Shown here: positions 44,308-53,994 of the stretch, in pieces
How the letters are laid out: the number at the start of each line of letters is the position of its first letter
Numbering within the stretch: the stretch's first letter is position 1
Notes under the pieces: generated by a model
What the model was told of the DNA's origin: nothing
The model's input: the letters and a program-made list of their open reading frames with translations, nothing else
Database searches by the model: none
Assembly: GCF_001553645.1 (NCBI RefSeq)
Contig: NZ_CP014231.1
Location: forward strand, 310,001-374,000
Reading direction: 5' to 3'
Source of the DNA: Leptotrichia sp. oral taxon 847
GTDB taxonomy: Bacteria; Fusobacteriota; Fusobacteriia; Fusobacteriales; Leptotrichiaceae
DNA: 64,000 nucleotides
Made by a program: the position numbers and the translations under genes

Positions 44308-45698
44308 TTTTTCCTCCCAATCACTAATAATTTATTATTGCTTTTTAAATTTTTTATATCATTTTTATAAATTTTTTTTAAAAATTTTGAAAATTTTATA
44401 TCAGAAACTGCTAAAATAATATTTTCTTCCATTTTATCTTCAAAAACTAACTCTATAATTGGAATAAAATCTCTTGCACTTTTTGATATTTTTTCATCTA
44501 TTAAAATTTTTTTTATTTTTTTTGGTCCCAAATTTTTCAAATAAATTTTATCACCATTTTCACGATTTCTGATAATCAAATTGCTTTTTTTCCCGTTCAA
44601 AGTTAAATAGTTTTCAAACTCATCTTCAAATACTAAAAACGAATATTTAAAATTTTTCTTTTCATCAAAAAAATTATTAAAATCCAACATATTTTCAAAA
44701 AAATCTATTGTTTCCGAATTATACCACTCTATACTTTGATTTTTCTTTATAATTTCAAATTTCTTTTGCTTTTCTAAATTTTTTTTGTGATTCTCAATGA
44801 CTTTATAGCCGTCATAATCTTTTTTCAAAACTTTATTTTTCCCCAAATAAAATTCTTTTTCCCCGTCATTTTTCAAATCACCATCACTGTCAAAAAGACT
44901 GTTAAAAATCTGGTTAATTTTTTTCCTTGAAATTTCCACATTGTTTTTATTTAAAAATTTTACAAAATTATCTTTTTTTTCATTGATTTTACTAGAACTA
45001 TTCTCTCGATGGTTAATTTCTAATATCAAATCATTCACTTTATTTTTAAAATTTTTATTTATTTTAAAAAACATTGGAAAAATTTCATTTCTTATATAAT
45101 TCCTTGAATAGTCACTCTCATTATTTGTATAATCAACTATATAATCTTGTTTAATCTTTTCCAAATAACTTAAAATTTCTCTTTTTTCAAATTGTAAAAT
45201 TGGTCTTACAATATTTTCTCTTTCACGTGGAATACCTTTTAACCCTCTTATTGAAGTTCCTCTCAAAAGTCTAAAAATAAGTGTTTCCACATTATCATCC
45301 AAATTGTGTCCAGTTGCAATTTTGTCAAATTTTAACTCTTTTAATTTTTTATTTAAAATTTTGTATCTAAGTTCTCTTGCACCAAGTTCAATAGACTTTT
45401 TACTTATTTTACAATAACTTAAAACATCCAAATTTTCAATAAAAATTTCGACATCATTTTTTTTGGAAAAATCTTTTACAAACTTCAAATCATTTTCAAC
45501 ATCATCTCGCAGATTATGATTTACATAAAGCAAGGAAATTTTAAGTTCATATTTCTTTTTCAAGGAATTTAATAAATAAAATAAAAATACTGAATCAGGT
45601 CCTCCTGAAAAAGCGATTAAAATTTTATCTCGTTTTTTTATTAAACCATTTTTCTCTAAATCTTTTATTTTTTCTTTAAAACTAATCATCTGATTCAT
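44280..45698 (-). CDS. tilS: tRNA(Ile)-lysidine synthetase
   Basis: Converts C34 of tRNA-Ile(CAU) to lysidine so that it reads AUA, an essential step in an AT-rich genome. The 472 residues carry the PP-loop ATPase motif AFSGGPDSVFL near residue 30, the RDDVENDLKFV region, and GHNLDDNVETLIFRLLRGT. The C-terminal TilS domains follow (LIIRNRENGDKI). It lies between mltG and ftsH and overlaps the latter. No hpt gene is inserted, unlike the tilS-hpt-ftsH order of Bacillus. Confidence 0.93.
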   Translation of the reverse strand: MNQMISFKEKIKDLEKNGLIKKRDKILIAFSGGPDSVFLFYLLNSLKKKYELKISLLYVNHNLRDDVENDLKFVKDFSKKNDVEIFIENLDVLSYCKISKKSIELGARELRYKILNKKLKELKFDKIATGHNLDDNVETLIFRLLRGTSIRGLKGIPRERENIVRPILQFEKREILSYLEKIKQDYIVDYTNNESDYSRNYIRNEIFPMFFKINKNFKNKVNDLILEINHRENSSSKINEKKDNFVKFLNKNNVEISRKKINQIFNSLFDSDGDLKNDGEKEFYLGKNKVLKKDYDGYKVIENHKKNLEKQKKFEIIKKNQSIEWYNSETIDFFENMLDFNNFFDEKKNFKYSFLVFEDEFENYLTLNGKKSNLIIRNRENGDKIYLKNLGPKKIKKILIDEKISKSARDFIPIIELVFEDKMEENIILAVSDIKFSKFLKKIYKNDIKNLKSNNKLLVIGRKKWQTEIRMT

Positions 45699-45713
45699 TC
45701 CTAGCTTTCATTT

Positions 45714-46661
45714 TTACTTCATCTGCCCGCTCTCTTTTCTTTTTTGCAAATGTTCTTCATGAGTTTTGGAATAATAAGTTTTTCCATTGTAGGTAAAAAA
45801 GAACAAATTGTCAGTTATCTCGGCATTTTGTACCGCTTTAAATGTTTCATATGGGGGATTTCCAATCGGTGTTGGTGGAAGTCCTGCAAATCTATAAGAG
45901 TTATATGGCGACATACTCGCCTTTAATTCTCCACTTTTCGCCTGTCTTCTCAAAACATATTTTAAAGTGGCGTCTGATTCCAGTCTCATTCCAATTTTTA
46001 ATCTTTTCAAAAATAATCCTGCAACTTTTGGCTTATCTTTTTCATCTGGAACTTCTGCTTCAACTATCGAAGCCAATTTCAAATTATCATAAAATTTTTG
46101 TTTATCTGGATATTTTTCAGGCGGAAATCTTCTTAAAAATTCTTTTAATACTGTTTCTAAGACTTCTCTTGTCGTAACATCTTCTGCAAAAATATATGTT
46201 TCTGGATAAAAATACCCTTCAAAATTATTATCTTTATGTGGATATGGAAATTTTATTTGCGCAAGACTTTTTTTTATTTCTTCTTCCGTTCCAAGTCCTA
46301 ATGCATCCATCCGTTCAAAAACCTGCTTTGAAGTAAATCCTTCGGGAATGGTAAGTCTTATTCCACTAATTTCACTTCTTTTTATTTTTCTTATAACTTC
46401 ATATTTTGAAAGTTTTCCATTAAAACGATAAACACCTATTTTCAAATTATTTTTCCCGCTTAATTTTAAATACACTCTGTCCAAAATACCGTAATTCAAC
46501 TTCAAACTTTTATAAATTTGACTAAAATTTGTACCTCTTTTCACGTCAATACTAACATTTTTATATTCTTTTTTTGAAACAAAAAAATTGTAAAAAAATA
46601 TTAAAAAAATAAATAATAATATAAACATAAATATATTAAAGATTTTTATTGTATTTTTCAT
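45714..46661 (-). CDS. mltG: endolytic murein transglycosylase, YceG/MltG family
   Basis: Inner-membrane enzyme that cleaves nascent peptidoglycan glycan strands and sets their length. The 315 residues have a short cytoplasmic N-terminus, one membrane helix (IFMFILLFIFLIFFYNFF), a LysM-like region (IPEGFTSKQVFERM) and the YceG domain. Its catalytic Glu lies in LASIVEAEVPDE, with NSYRFAGLPPTPIGNP and AVQNAEITDNLFF as further family blocks. The gene is 15 bp before tilS. The usual length is about 340 residues, so it is complete. Confidence 0.93.
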   Translation of the reverse strand: MKNTIKIFNIFMFILLFIFLIFFYNFFVSKKEYKNVSIDVKRGTNFSQIYKSLKLNYGILDRVYLKLSGKNNLKIGVYRFNGKLSKYEVIRKIKRSEISGIRLTIPEGFTSKQVFERMDALGLGTEEEIKKSLAQIKFPYPHKDNNFEGYFYPETYIFAEDVTTREVLETVLKEFLRRFPPEKYPDKQKFYDNLKLASIVEAEVPDEKDKPKVAGLFLKRLKIGMRLESDATLKYVLRRQAKSGELKASMSPYNSYRFAGLPPTPIGNPPYETFKAVQNAEITDNLFFFTYNGKTYYSKTHEEHLQKRKESGQMK

Positions 46662-46782
46662 AACTTTTCTCCCATTTTGCTAATTATTTTACTAAAATTT
46701 TAAATAATTTTTTTACTACAAAGATAAAAAAACTTAAATAAAATTTTTATAGATTTTTCAAATAAGTTCTTTAATTAAAAGT

Positions 46783-46797
46783 GAGATAAACTATCTC
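46783..46797 (-). terminator. weak terminator after the 339-residue gene
   Basis: GAGATA/TATCTC with a 3-nt loop, followed on the minus strand by ACTTTTAATT. Confidence 0.45.
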
Positions 46798-46818
46798 TAA
46801 AACTAATTTTATAAAAAA

Positions 46819-47838
46819 TTATTCTTTTATTTCACTTCCATCTTTTATTTCTATAACTTTTACATTTTCTAACTTGTTGTTTGGATCTTTTGGATTTTTC
46901 TTGATTTTTTTTCGCTCCCTTTCTTTTGCTTTCCAGTAACCTTTTGTGTCAATTTGAAAAACACTTGACGGATCTTTTTTTAACTGCTCTTCTAACTGAC
47001 TTGTTCTTTGTTTTAATGCCTCTTTTTTTCTATTTTCTTCAGTCTGTTCCAACCCAAATATTTTGGTGTCATAATAGACATTCGTCAAATCACTTCTACT
47101 TTGCAAAAGATCCTCAAATTCATTTAATTCCTCTCCCTCAAGTGATATTTTCTCATTATTCGGATATCGGGACAAAACCCGAGTTACCCCGTCAGAAAAT
47201 TCTATAACCATATATCTGTAATTTTTGTCAAAAAATAAAATTTGATTTTGAAAATGTTTAAAATATTTTTTCTCAACGTCTAAATAAACATTTCCTTTTG
47301 ATTCTTCAATCCAAGCCCTTTTTATATCTTCTTCCCAAATGTTATTTTTAGGATCTAAATAACTTTTTGACAATCTGTAACCGTTTTGCTCCTGTTTAAA
47401 ATTGTAAGTTATATTTTGAAAATCTTTTTCTTGGGGGTCGCTTGTCTTTATCACGTACCAAGGACCATAACTTTTATCAACTTTAAATTTTAATATTGGA
47501 TTTACTTTTTCATCAATTTTTTTTATAAATTTTTCTACTTTATTTAATTTATTCGACTTTTCTTTTTTCACATCATCTTCATCTTCCCGAATCTGATCCA
47601 AATAAATGAATTCCCCATCTTCCGGCTCACTAGTTGAGTCATCGTCGTCATAATTATCTTGATTATTACTGTTATCATTTCTATAATTTTCATCTTTGTT
47701 AATTATAATATCAACATCTACAACATCGTCTTTAAAATTTTTTTTGCCCACTTTATCATCTTGTTTTGAGAGTGCCACTGTTGAAATTATAAAAAATAAA
47801 AGTATCTTATATATTTTATTTTTTTTCAAAATTTTCAC
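46819..47838 (-). CDS. exported acidic protein of unknown function
   Basis: A 339-residue protein that I do not recognise. A signal peptide is evident (MKILKKNKIYKILLFFIISTVALS). It is followed by about 80 residues very rich in Asp, Asn and Glu, probably disordered. A folded part from about 115 to 250 contains SYGPWYVIKTSD, several aromatic residues and beta-rich segments. A charged C-terminus is rich in Lys and Glu (KAKERERKKIKKNPKD). No catalytic motif or lipobox is visible. It stands alone between purD and mltG. A periplasmic or envelope-associated role is likely from the signal. Confidence 0.65.
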   Translation of the reverse strand: MKILKKNKIYKILLFFIISTVALSKQDDKVGKKNFKDDVVDVDIIINKDENYRNDNSNNQDNYDDDDSTSEPEDGEFIYLDQIREDEDDVKKEKSNKLNKVEKFIKKIDEKVNPILKFKVDKSYGPWYVIKTSDPQEKDFQNITYNFKQEQNGYRLSKSYLDPKNNIWEEDIKRAWIEESKGNVYLDVEKKYFKHFQNQILFFDKNYRYMVIEFSDGVTRVLSRYPNNEKISLEGEELNEFEDLLQSRSDLTNVYYDTKIFGLEQTEENRKKEALKQRTSQLEEQLKKDPSSVFQIDTKGYWKAKERERKKIKKNPKDPNNKLENVKVIEIKDGSEIKE

Positions 47839-47920
47839 CTTTTTATTTCAATTTTTATTAATTATAGCATATATTTTTAATTTTTGATAGAAAAAAAGTT
47901 TTCAAGAAAATAAATAAAAA

Positions 47921-47962
47921 ATCCCACAACTACTTTTTGGCAAAAATAAAATAGTTCAGGGA
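47921..47962 (-). terminator. terminator at the end of the purine cluster
   Basis: ATCCCACAACTA and TAGTTCAGGGA pair in two short helices (CCC/GGG and ACTA/TAGT); T6 follows on the minus strand, just after purD. Confidence 0.6.
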
Positions 47963-47977
47963 CTTTTATAAATTTTT

Positions 47978-49240
47978 TTATTTCACATTTCCAATATCTT
48001 TTCTAAAATACATTCCGGGAAAATTAATTTTTGATAATAATTTATAAGCTTTTTTTCTAGCTTCATCCAATGTTTTTCCAAATGCAACTGCGTTTAAGAC
48101 TCTTCCACCATTAGTTTTGAATTTCCCGTCTTCAAATTTTGCTCCTGCGATAAATACCAATTCATCATCTGAAGCATTTTCAATTCCAGTTATCACATCG
48201 CCTTTTTTATAGCTTTCAGGATAACCTTTTGCCGCTCCTACTACACAGCAAGAATAAAGTAGTTTCCACGAAATTTTTAATTCCGATAATTTTTTGTCAA
48301 ACGAATATTCTATCAATTCCAACAAATCGTTTTCCAAAAGCGGTAAAACTGCCTGAGTTTCAGGATCTCCTAATCTCATATTGTATTCCAGCAAATAAAC
48401 ACCTTTTTTCGTAATCATAAGTCCAAAGAAAATTACTCCTTCAAAGTCCATTCCTTCCGCTTGAATACCTTTTAAAGTCGGATTCATAATGTCGTTTTTA
48501 AAACTTTCAAAAACTTCCTCTGTAACATAAGGATTTGGACTTATAACTCCCATTCCACCTGTATTTAATCCAGTTTCATTTTCTCCAATTTTTTTGTGGT
48601 CTTTTGCTGATAAAAGTGGCACGATAACTTTACTATCTGTAAATGACAAAATTGACGCTTCCACTCCATCCAAAAATTCTTCGATTACAACTTGATTTCC
48701 TGCACTTCCAAATTTTTCTTCAACCATTATATCTTCAACAGCTTTAATCGCTTCATCGTGTTTTTGAGCGATGATAACACCTTTTCCAGCTGCAAGTCCA
48801 CTCGCTTTTACGACTACTGGAAAATCACTCCAATTATTTAAAAACTCTTTTGCTTTGTTGGCGTCGTCAAAAATTTCATAAACCGCTGTTTTTATTCCAT
48901 ATTTTTTCATAAAATCTTTTGAAAATGCTTTACTTCCTTCGAGAATTGCTGCTTTTTTATCAGGACCAAATATTTTTAATCCATTTTTTCTAAATTCATC
49001 GACAATTCCAGCTACTAATAATTCTTCGCTTCCAACAAATGTCAAATCAATTTTATTATTTTTTGCAAATTTCACATATTCTTCAATGTTGTTTGACAAA
49101 TTCGCATTTTCAGCTTTTTCTAATAACTCCACTCCCGCATTTCCAGGTGCAATAAATATTTTTTCAACTTTTTTATTTTGTGAAATTTTCCAAGCAATTG
49201 CGTGTTCTCTTCCACCTGCTCCCACAATTAGTACTTTCAT
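47978..49240 (-). CDS. purD: phosphoribosylamine-glycine ligase
   Basis: Second enzyme of de novo purine synthesis (GAR synthetase), an ATP-grasp ligase. The 420 residues begin MKVLIVGAGGREHAIAWK, a diagnostic N-terminus. FPVVVKASGLAAGKGV and the GVIFFGLMITKKG / LEYNMRLGDPETQ blocks follow. ATG 49240 follows GGAGG; the longer frame would use a TTG inside that site. It is the last pur gene of the cluster, 227 bp after a small ORF. Confidence 0.96.
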   Translation of the reverse strand: MKVLIVGAGGREHAIAWKISQNKKVEKIFIAPGNAGVELLEKAENANLSNNIEEYVKFAKNNKIDLTFVGSEELLVAGIVDEFRKNGLKIFGPDKKAAILEGSKAFSKDFMKKYGIKTAVYEIFDDANKAKEFLNNWSDFPVVVKASGLAAGKGVIIAQKHDEAIKAVEDIMVEEKFGSAGNQVVIEEFLDGVEASILSFTDSKVIVPLLSAKDHKKIGENETGLNTGGMGVISPNPYVTEEVFESFKNDIMNPTLKGIQAEGMDFEGVIFFGLMITKKGVYLLEYNMRLGDPETQAVLPLLENDLLELIEYSFDKKLSELKISWKLLYSCCVVGAAKGYPESYKKGDVITGIENASDDELVFIAGAKFEDGKFKTNGGRVLNAVAFGKTLDEARKKAYKLLSKINFPGMYFRKDIGNVK

Positions 49241-49466
49241 TAATACCTCCAATTAAAATTTTTTGTTAAATTATACATTTTTATTTAAATACACTTGACA
49301 ACCTATCTTTTTACAAAGATTGAAGACCGCGTATTCCAAAACATTTTTATTTATTAAACTCTAAATTTTCACAGTTTTTGAACAAAACTATTTTTAAACA
49401 CTAAAATTTACTTTTTTGTAACAAAAAATAACTTCATTTTTTAAAACAAATTTTTAGTAATATTTT

Positions 49467-49571
49467 TTATAAAATATAACTTGCAAGTAAATAAGCAGCC
49501 AAAATACTTTCTATGCCTTTTAAAACTTTGCTCTGTCTAAAAAATATCCATTTCAACGCTTTTAATTCCAT
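49467..49571 (-). CDS. candidate small membrane-associated peptide, 34 residues
   Basis: An ATG at 49571 follows GGGAG at good spacing and opens a 34-codon frame ending TAA at 49467. The product has a basic N-terminal part (MELKALKWIFFRQSKVLKG) and a hydrophobic end (IESILAAYLLASYIL), as for a small membrane peptide. It begins 12 nt after the nucleotidyltransferase stop. No homologue is recognised and its coding status is unproven. The rest of 49253-49466 is AT-rich with no gene seen. Confidence 0.4.
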   Translation of the reverse strand: MELKALKWIFFRQSKVLKGIESILAAYLLASYIL

Positions 49572-49583
49572 TTTCGCTCCCGC

Positions 49584-50360
49584 TTATTTTAAAATTTCTT
49601 TTAATTCTCTCACAATTTCTTGTATATAAAAATTTACATTTTCATTATTTACAGCAATATTCTTTAATAAATTTTCTATATTTTGAGAAAAATTTTTCGG
49701 TAATTTTTTACATTTTTTCAAAGAAATTTCCACAAGTCTTTTTTCTCCTGGATGAGTTAACTCATTTAATGCAAAAATGATATCAAAATATGAAGCCAAA
49801 AATTCTGTTATTCTATGATTTATACTCACAACATCATCTCTTCCAGTTGCCTTTTTTATCTGACCTTTATACGCTGGAAGAGCATCAGACAATAAATTCA
49901 TATTTCGTAAAATTATATTTTCTTTCAACTTTTTAGGATAATCTATGCTGTACTGTTTTTGATATTTTTCAAGCTTTTTGTTTCTGTCAAAAAGAATTTT
50001 GCACTTTATCAAATTATGCCACATACAAGTTGTATATCCGTTATGAGAATTACATTTATCGACTACATAAGAAATTCCATTTATAAAATCGTCTAGTTTT
50101 CTGTAAACCACATCAAATTCCACTCCGTCATTCAAAACTCCGTTATCTTCATATTCCCAATAATGGTTGCCAATTTCAATTTTTGAACAGATTTCCAAAT
50201 AAATTTCTTTGCGCTCTTTTTCAGGTATCATTTCATTGTAATAAACATAGATATCGTAGTCCGACTTCTCATCAAAATTTTCTCCCGCTCTTGAGCCACC
50301 AAGCGCTATTGCTTCTACTCTATTGTCATTTTTAAATTTTTCTAAAATTTTTTCTATCAT
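49584..50360 (-). CDS. nucleotidyltransferase-domain protein
   Basis: A 258-residue protein with a pol-beta-type nucleotidyltransferase core at the N-terminus: AIALGGSRAG followed by SDYDIYVYY, giving the GGS and DxD metal-binding residues, and a third Asp in EFDVVYR. The C-terminal half is helical (INHRITEFLASYFDIIFALNEL). The layout is that of DUF4037 / aminoglycoside-nucleotidyltransferase-like proteins, whose substrates vary. It lies inside the purine cluster after purH. A resistance role cannot be inferred; a housekeeping or nucleotide-related substrate is equally possible. Confidence 0.75.
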   Translation of the reverse strand: MIEKILEKFKNDNRVEAIALGGSRAGENFDEKSDYDIYVYYNEMIPEKERKEIYLEICSKIEIGNHYWEYEDNGVLNDGVEFDVVYRKLDDFINGISYVVDKCNSHNGYTTCMWHNLIKCKILFDRNKKLEKYQKQYSIDYPKKLKENIILRNMNLLSDALPAYKGQIKKATGRDDVVSINHRITEFLASYFDIIFALNELTHPGEKRLVEISLKKCKKLPKNFSQNIENLLKNIAVNNENVNFYIQEIVRELKEILK

Positions 50361-50500
50361 TTTTTAAACTCCTAGTTTCTTTATTTTTAAGATTAAATTA
50401 TTTTATAAATGAGTTGACTAATTAAAAAAATAACATTGGTTTTTAATATATTAAAGCTACGCAGAAAAACTAAACTTTTTTAATCTTTCTGCATAAAGAA

Positions 50501-52024
50501 TTAATGTTTAAAATGTCTAATTCCAGTAAATACCATTGTTATTCCGTGTTCATTACAAGCGTCAATTGATTCTTTATCTCTAATTGATCCACCTGGTTGT
50601 ATAATTGCTTTAATTCCGGTTTTTGCAGCTGTGTCTACGCAATCTCTGAACGGAAAGAAAGCATCTGACGCCAATACTGCACCTGTCAAGTTCTTTCCAA
50701 CTTTTTCCTGAGCATGTTGCAATGCGTGTTCTGTTGACCAAATTCTGTTAGTTTGACCAGTTCCTACACCGATTGCCATTCCGTCTTTAACAACTACAAT
50801 CGCATTTGATTTTACATATTTTACAACTTTCATTCCTAATTCCATATCAGCTTTTTCTTTTTCAGTAGGTTGTTTTTCAGTAACAACATTTATTTCATCA
50901 ATCATTTTATTATTTGTTCCTTGAACCAAAATTCCACCATCAACTTTTACATAATCGAATTTATCTTGAGGTTTTGGAGTTTTACATTCGATAACTCTCA
51001 AGTTTTTCTTAGTTTTTAAGATTTCCAACGCTTCATCTGCAAATGAAGGTGCAATTACGATTTCCAAGAAGATTTTTTTCAATTCTTCGGCAGTTTCTTT
51101 ATTAACTTCTCTATTAAGTGCCACAATTCCGCCAAAAATCGATACTGGATCACAATCGTGAGCTTTTTTGTACGCTGTGAAAATATCATCTGCAACAGCC
51201 ACACCACAAGGAGTTGAGTGTTTTATTGCACAAGCCGCTGGACCATCAAATTCTCCAACCACTTTCCAAGCGATGTCCATATCCCTAATATTGTTAAATG
51301 ACAGTTCTTTCCCGTTTAATTGTTTAATATCTTTCATACTTCCATTCTCAATAGTTGAAACATAGTAAGCTGAAGATTGATGAGGATTTTCCCCATATCT
51401 CAAATTGAATTTTTTTTCGTATGAAACATTCAAATATTTAGGGTATTCTTCTTCCAATAAGAAATTAGAAATAGCCGCATCATAAGCTGATGTCAAATTA
51501 AATACTTTTCCAGCCAATCTTTTTTTAGTTTTATAAGAAACTTCTCCATCTTTTTCCATTTCTTCCATAACTACTGCATAATCTTCAGTTTCGCAAATAA
51601 CCGTAACATCTTTAAATGATTTTGCAGCTGAACGAAGCATTGTAGGCCCACCTATATCAATAAATTCAATTTTTTCATCAAAAGTTTTGTCAGTTTGAAC
51701 TTCCCTAAAGAACGGATAAAGATTAACAACAACATAATCAATTGTTTCAATTCCTTCTTTTGCAATCGTATCCATGTGCTCTTTATTATCTCTAATCGCC
51801 AAAATTCCACCATGAATATTCGGATGCAAAGTTTTTACCCTTCCATCCAACATTTCTTTAAAATTCGTAACTTGTGAAACATCTATTACAGAAAGCCCAT
51901 TTTCCTTCAAATATTTATAAGTTCCTCCTGTTGAGATGATTTCCACACCTTTTTTATCTAAAAACTGTGCAAATTCTAAAATTCCCGTTTTATCAAAAAC
52001 GCTTATTAATGCTCTTTTTTTCAT
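50501..52024 (-). CDS. purH: bifunctional AICAR transformylase / IMP cyclohydrolase
   Basis: Performs the last two steps to IMP. The 507 residues have the N-terminal MGS-like cyclohydrolase domain ([39 protein letters not shown]) and the AICAR formyltransferase domain ([34 protein letters not shown]). AAGGAAA precedes the ATG. The start codon overlaps by ATGA with the stop of the restored frame of the upstream TPR gene, suggesting that the two were once translationally coupled. Confidence 0.96.
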   Translation of the reverse strand: MKKRALISVFDKTGILEFAQFLDKKGVEIISTGGTYKYLKENGLSVIDVSQVTNFKEMLDGRVKTLHPNIHGGILAIRDNKEHMDTIAKEGIETIDYVVVNLYPFFREVQTDKTFDEKIEFIDIGGPTMLRSAAKSFKDVTVICETEDYAVVMEEMEKDGEVSYKTKKRLAGKVFNLTSAYDAAISNFLLEEEYPKYLNVSYEKKFNLRYGENPHQSSAYYVSTIENGSMKDIKQLNGKELSFNNIRDMDIAWKVVGEFDGPAACAIKHSTPCGVAVADDIFTAYKKAHDCDPVSIFGGIVALNREVNKETAEELKKIFLEIVIAPSFADEALEILKTKKNLRVIECKTPKPQDKFDYVKVDGGILVQGTNNKMIDEINVVTEKQPTEKEKADMELGMKVVKYVKSNAIVVVKDGMAIGVGTGQTNRIWSTEHALQHAQEKVGKNLTGAVLASDAFFPFRDCVDTAAKTGIKAIIQPGGSIRDKESIDACNEHGITMVFTGIRHFKH

Positions 52025-52810
52025 TTTAAAATTTCCTTTCTTAAATTCTTTGATAACTTTTCTATTTCAAATTTATATTTTTCAAACATTTTTTTTGATT
52101 CTTCTTTTCTTCCTTGATCAAACAAAATTACAGACATACAAGAATATGAATTTGGATCTCCTTTTTCAATTCCTAATTTGCAAATTTTTTCTCCTTCTTT
52201 TTAGATTAGTATTTTTTATTATTAATCCATAAAAACCATAAGCATAAATATTACCTTTTTCATATTCTTGTTTTACTAATTCCATTACTTCATTATCTAA
52301 TTTTTTTGATTTATTTGAAATTATAACAATATCATTTATTGAAAATTTATTTCCTTTTTCTAATGCTTTTTTAGAATATTTTAAAGCATTTTTATAGTCT
52401 GCATTTTTATAGTACATGTCTTCTAAAAAATAATAAACAAAAATATCATCATTTTTTATTGATCTTAATATTTTTTCCGCTTTTTCCTCTTTATTTTGTT
52501 TAACATATAAAAATGCTAAATTATATTTTACTATTTTTTTCTCTTCTTCATCTGTAATAGTATTCAAATCTTTTAAAAAGTAGTATTCTGCCTTTTCAAA
52601 ATTCCCTTGAACATAATAAAGATAACCTAAAGCATTATAAGCATTTGGGTTCCCTTTTTTTAATGCTTCAAAAAAATATTTCTCAGCCTCTTTATATTTT
52701 TTTTGCTCAAGAAAATTATTCGCTTTCAAAAATTCTTCATTCCCATTCACAGCATATCCCATCGAAAAAGCAAATAAAAACATTGCAAATATTAAAAATT
52801 TTCTTTTCAC
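52021..52810 (-). pseudogene. exported TPR-repeat protein, broken by a single-base frameshift
   Basis: The intact 5' frame (52810 to 52166) gives 214 residues: a signal peptide (MKRKFLIFAMFLFAFSMGYA) and TPR/Sel1-like repeats (NAYNALGYLYYVQGNFEKAEYYF and others). It then ends in an unlikely basic stretch, LKRRRKNLQIRN. A second frame continues the repeat pattern as KEGEKICKLGIEKGDPNSYS...SVILFDQGRKEESKKMFEKY and stops at 52021. Removing one A from the A5 run (52202-52198 on the minus strand) joins the two into a 262-residue protein. Its TGA stop overlaps the purH ATG as ATGA. Mutation, slippage-based switching and sequencing error are all possible. Confidence 0.8.
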
Positions 52811-52821
52811 AAAAGTCTCCT

Positions 52822-53202
52822 TTACTTACTGACAATTTCAAATTTTTCTATTTTTAGAAACATAATATGAATAAGAATTCCAACAACTGTACCTAACTGC
52901 TTAGCATCTATTTCATCTAAATTAAAAATTAAAATTATTATTACAAAAAGTACTGGAACTAAAAATATCATAGATAAAATGAAAAAATTATATTTAATTT
53001 CTACTACAACTTCTTCCTTATTTTCCAAATCCAATCCTAATTTTCTTTTTTTAGATTTTTTTTCTGAAAGTATCACATAATCTTCATTAGTTTCAAAAAT
53101 TATTTCTGAATTTGGCTTTAATTTCTTCTTTTCATTGTCTATCCAAATAGTTTTTGGAAATAACCTAAACTTAAATTTATCACGTACAATTATTTTTGAC
53201 AT
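52822..53202 (-). CDS. small membrane protein of unknown function
   Basis: A 126-residue protein not recognised. The N-terminal 65 residues are polar and rich in Lys and Glu with beta character (RLFPKTIWIDNEKKKL), possibly a cytoplasmic domain. Two hydrophobic segments follow (FFILSMIFLVPVLFVIIILIF and LGTVVGILIHIMFL) with a charged loop between. It is placed between purN and the TPR gene, 11-24 bp from each, so it is part of the same transcript. It has no evident connection with purine chemistry. Confidence 0.65.
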   Translation of the reverse strand: MSKIIVRDKFKFRLFPKTIWIDNEKKKLKPNSEIIFETNEDYVILSEKKSKKRKLGLDLENKEEVVVEIKYNFFILSMIFLVPVLFVIIILIFNLDEIDAKQLGTVVGILIHIMFLKIEKFEIVSK

Positions 53203-53226
53203 TTACTCTCTCTTTCTTTTTTAATC

Positions 53227-53820
53227 CTATTTTTCAAGCAACTTTTTAATTCCTTCAATCAGTAAAACATGTTCCTTCTTAAGCACCCTCTTTTGCAAAA
53301 CTTCAGGCGTATCATCACTAAGAACAGGCACTTTTATCTGCAAAATAATTTCCCCAGTGTCGACTCCTGTGTCAACAAAATGAATTGTGCAACCACTTTC
53401 AGTTTCCTTTGCTTCGATAACTGCTCTATGGACATTCATTCCATACATTCCCTTTCCACCAAATTTTGGAAGCAATGACGGATGGATATTTATAATTTTT
53501 CTTGACCATCTTTTTATAAATTCTGGCGATAAGATCGACAAATATCCTGCTAATACGATATAATCTGTTTTTTCGTCATCATTTTCAAGAACATTGCTAA
53601 TTTCATCAGACAATTTTTCTTTTAATACTTTTCTGTCAAGCAAAACATTTTTTATGCCATGTTTTTCTGCTCTTTTAAGTCCATAGCACTCTCTATCTGC
53701 AATTACATAAGAAATTTCACAATTCAAGTTTCCTTGCTCAATGTTATCAATAATTGACTGTAAGTTCGACCCTCCGCCAGAAACTAAAACTGCTATTCTT
53801 TTTTTATTTTTATTAGACAT
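53227..53820 (-). CDS. purN: phosphoribosylglycinamide formyltransferase
   Basis: Folate-dependent GAR transformylase, third step of the pathway. It starts at the ATG giving MSNKNKKRIAVLVSGGGSNLQ (ribosome site GAGAGTGA); an upstream in-frame ATG would add 18 charged residues and lacks a site. The 197 residues carry VLAGYLSILSPEFI, the NIHPSLLPKFGG block with the catalytic Asn and His, and VDTGVDTGEII with the catalytic Asp. Confidence 0.94.
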   Translation of the reverse strand: MSNKNKKRIAVLVSGGGSNLQSIIDNIEQGNLNCEISYVIADRECYGLKRAEKHGIKNVLLDRKVLKEKLSDEISNVLENDDEKTDYIVLAGYLSILSPEFIKRWSRKIINIHPSLLPKFGGKGMYGMNVHRAVIEAKETESGCTIHFVDTGVDTGEIILQIKVPVLSDDTPEVLQKRVLKKEHVLLIEGIKKLLEK

Positions 53821-53932
53821 TTTTTCACTCTCTTTAAATTTATTTTTATTATCTTTATTTTTCAGACAAATCACTAAATTTCAAAAATTATAGATTTTAA
53901 GTAAAATTTATAAAAATTTACTAGAATTAAAA

Positions 53933-53963
53933 GCAGGAACGGTAACTAAAATCAAGTCCCTGC
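53933..53963 (-). terminator. possible terminator after purM
   Basis: GCAGG/CCTGC with a short inner helix (ACT/AGT); TTTTAATT follows on the minus strand. It would split the pur cluster into two transcripts or attenuate it. Confidence 0.4.
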
Positions 53964-53994
53964 CTTATTCATCAATAATTTTTGTCAATATTTC

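Noticed and set aside
49293-49324. TTGACA on the plus strand
   Set aside because: No -10 box at suitable distance and no plus-strand gene follows.
50461-50492. GCAGAAA/TTTCTGC hairpin after purH
   Set aside because: No T tract follows on the minus strand; too weak to call a terminator.
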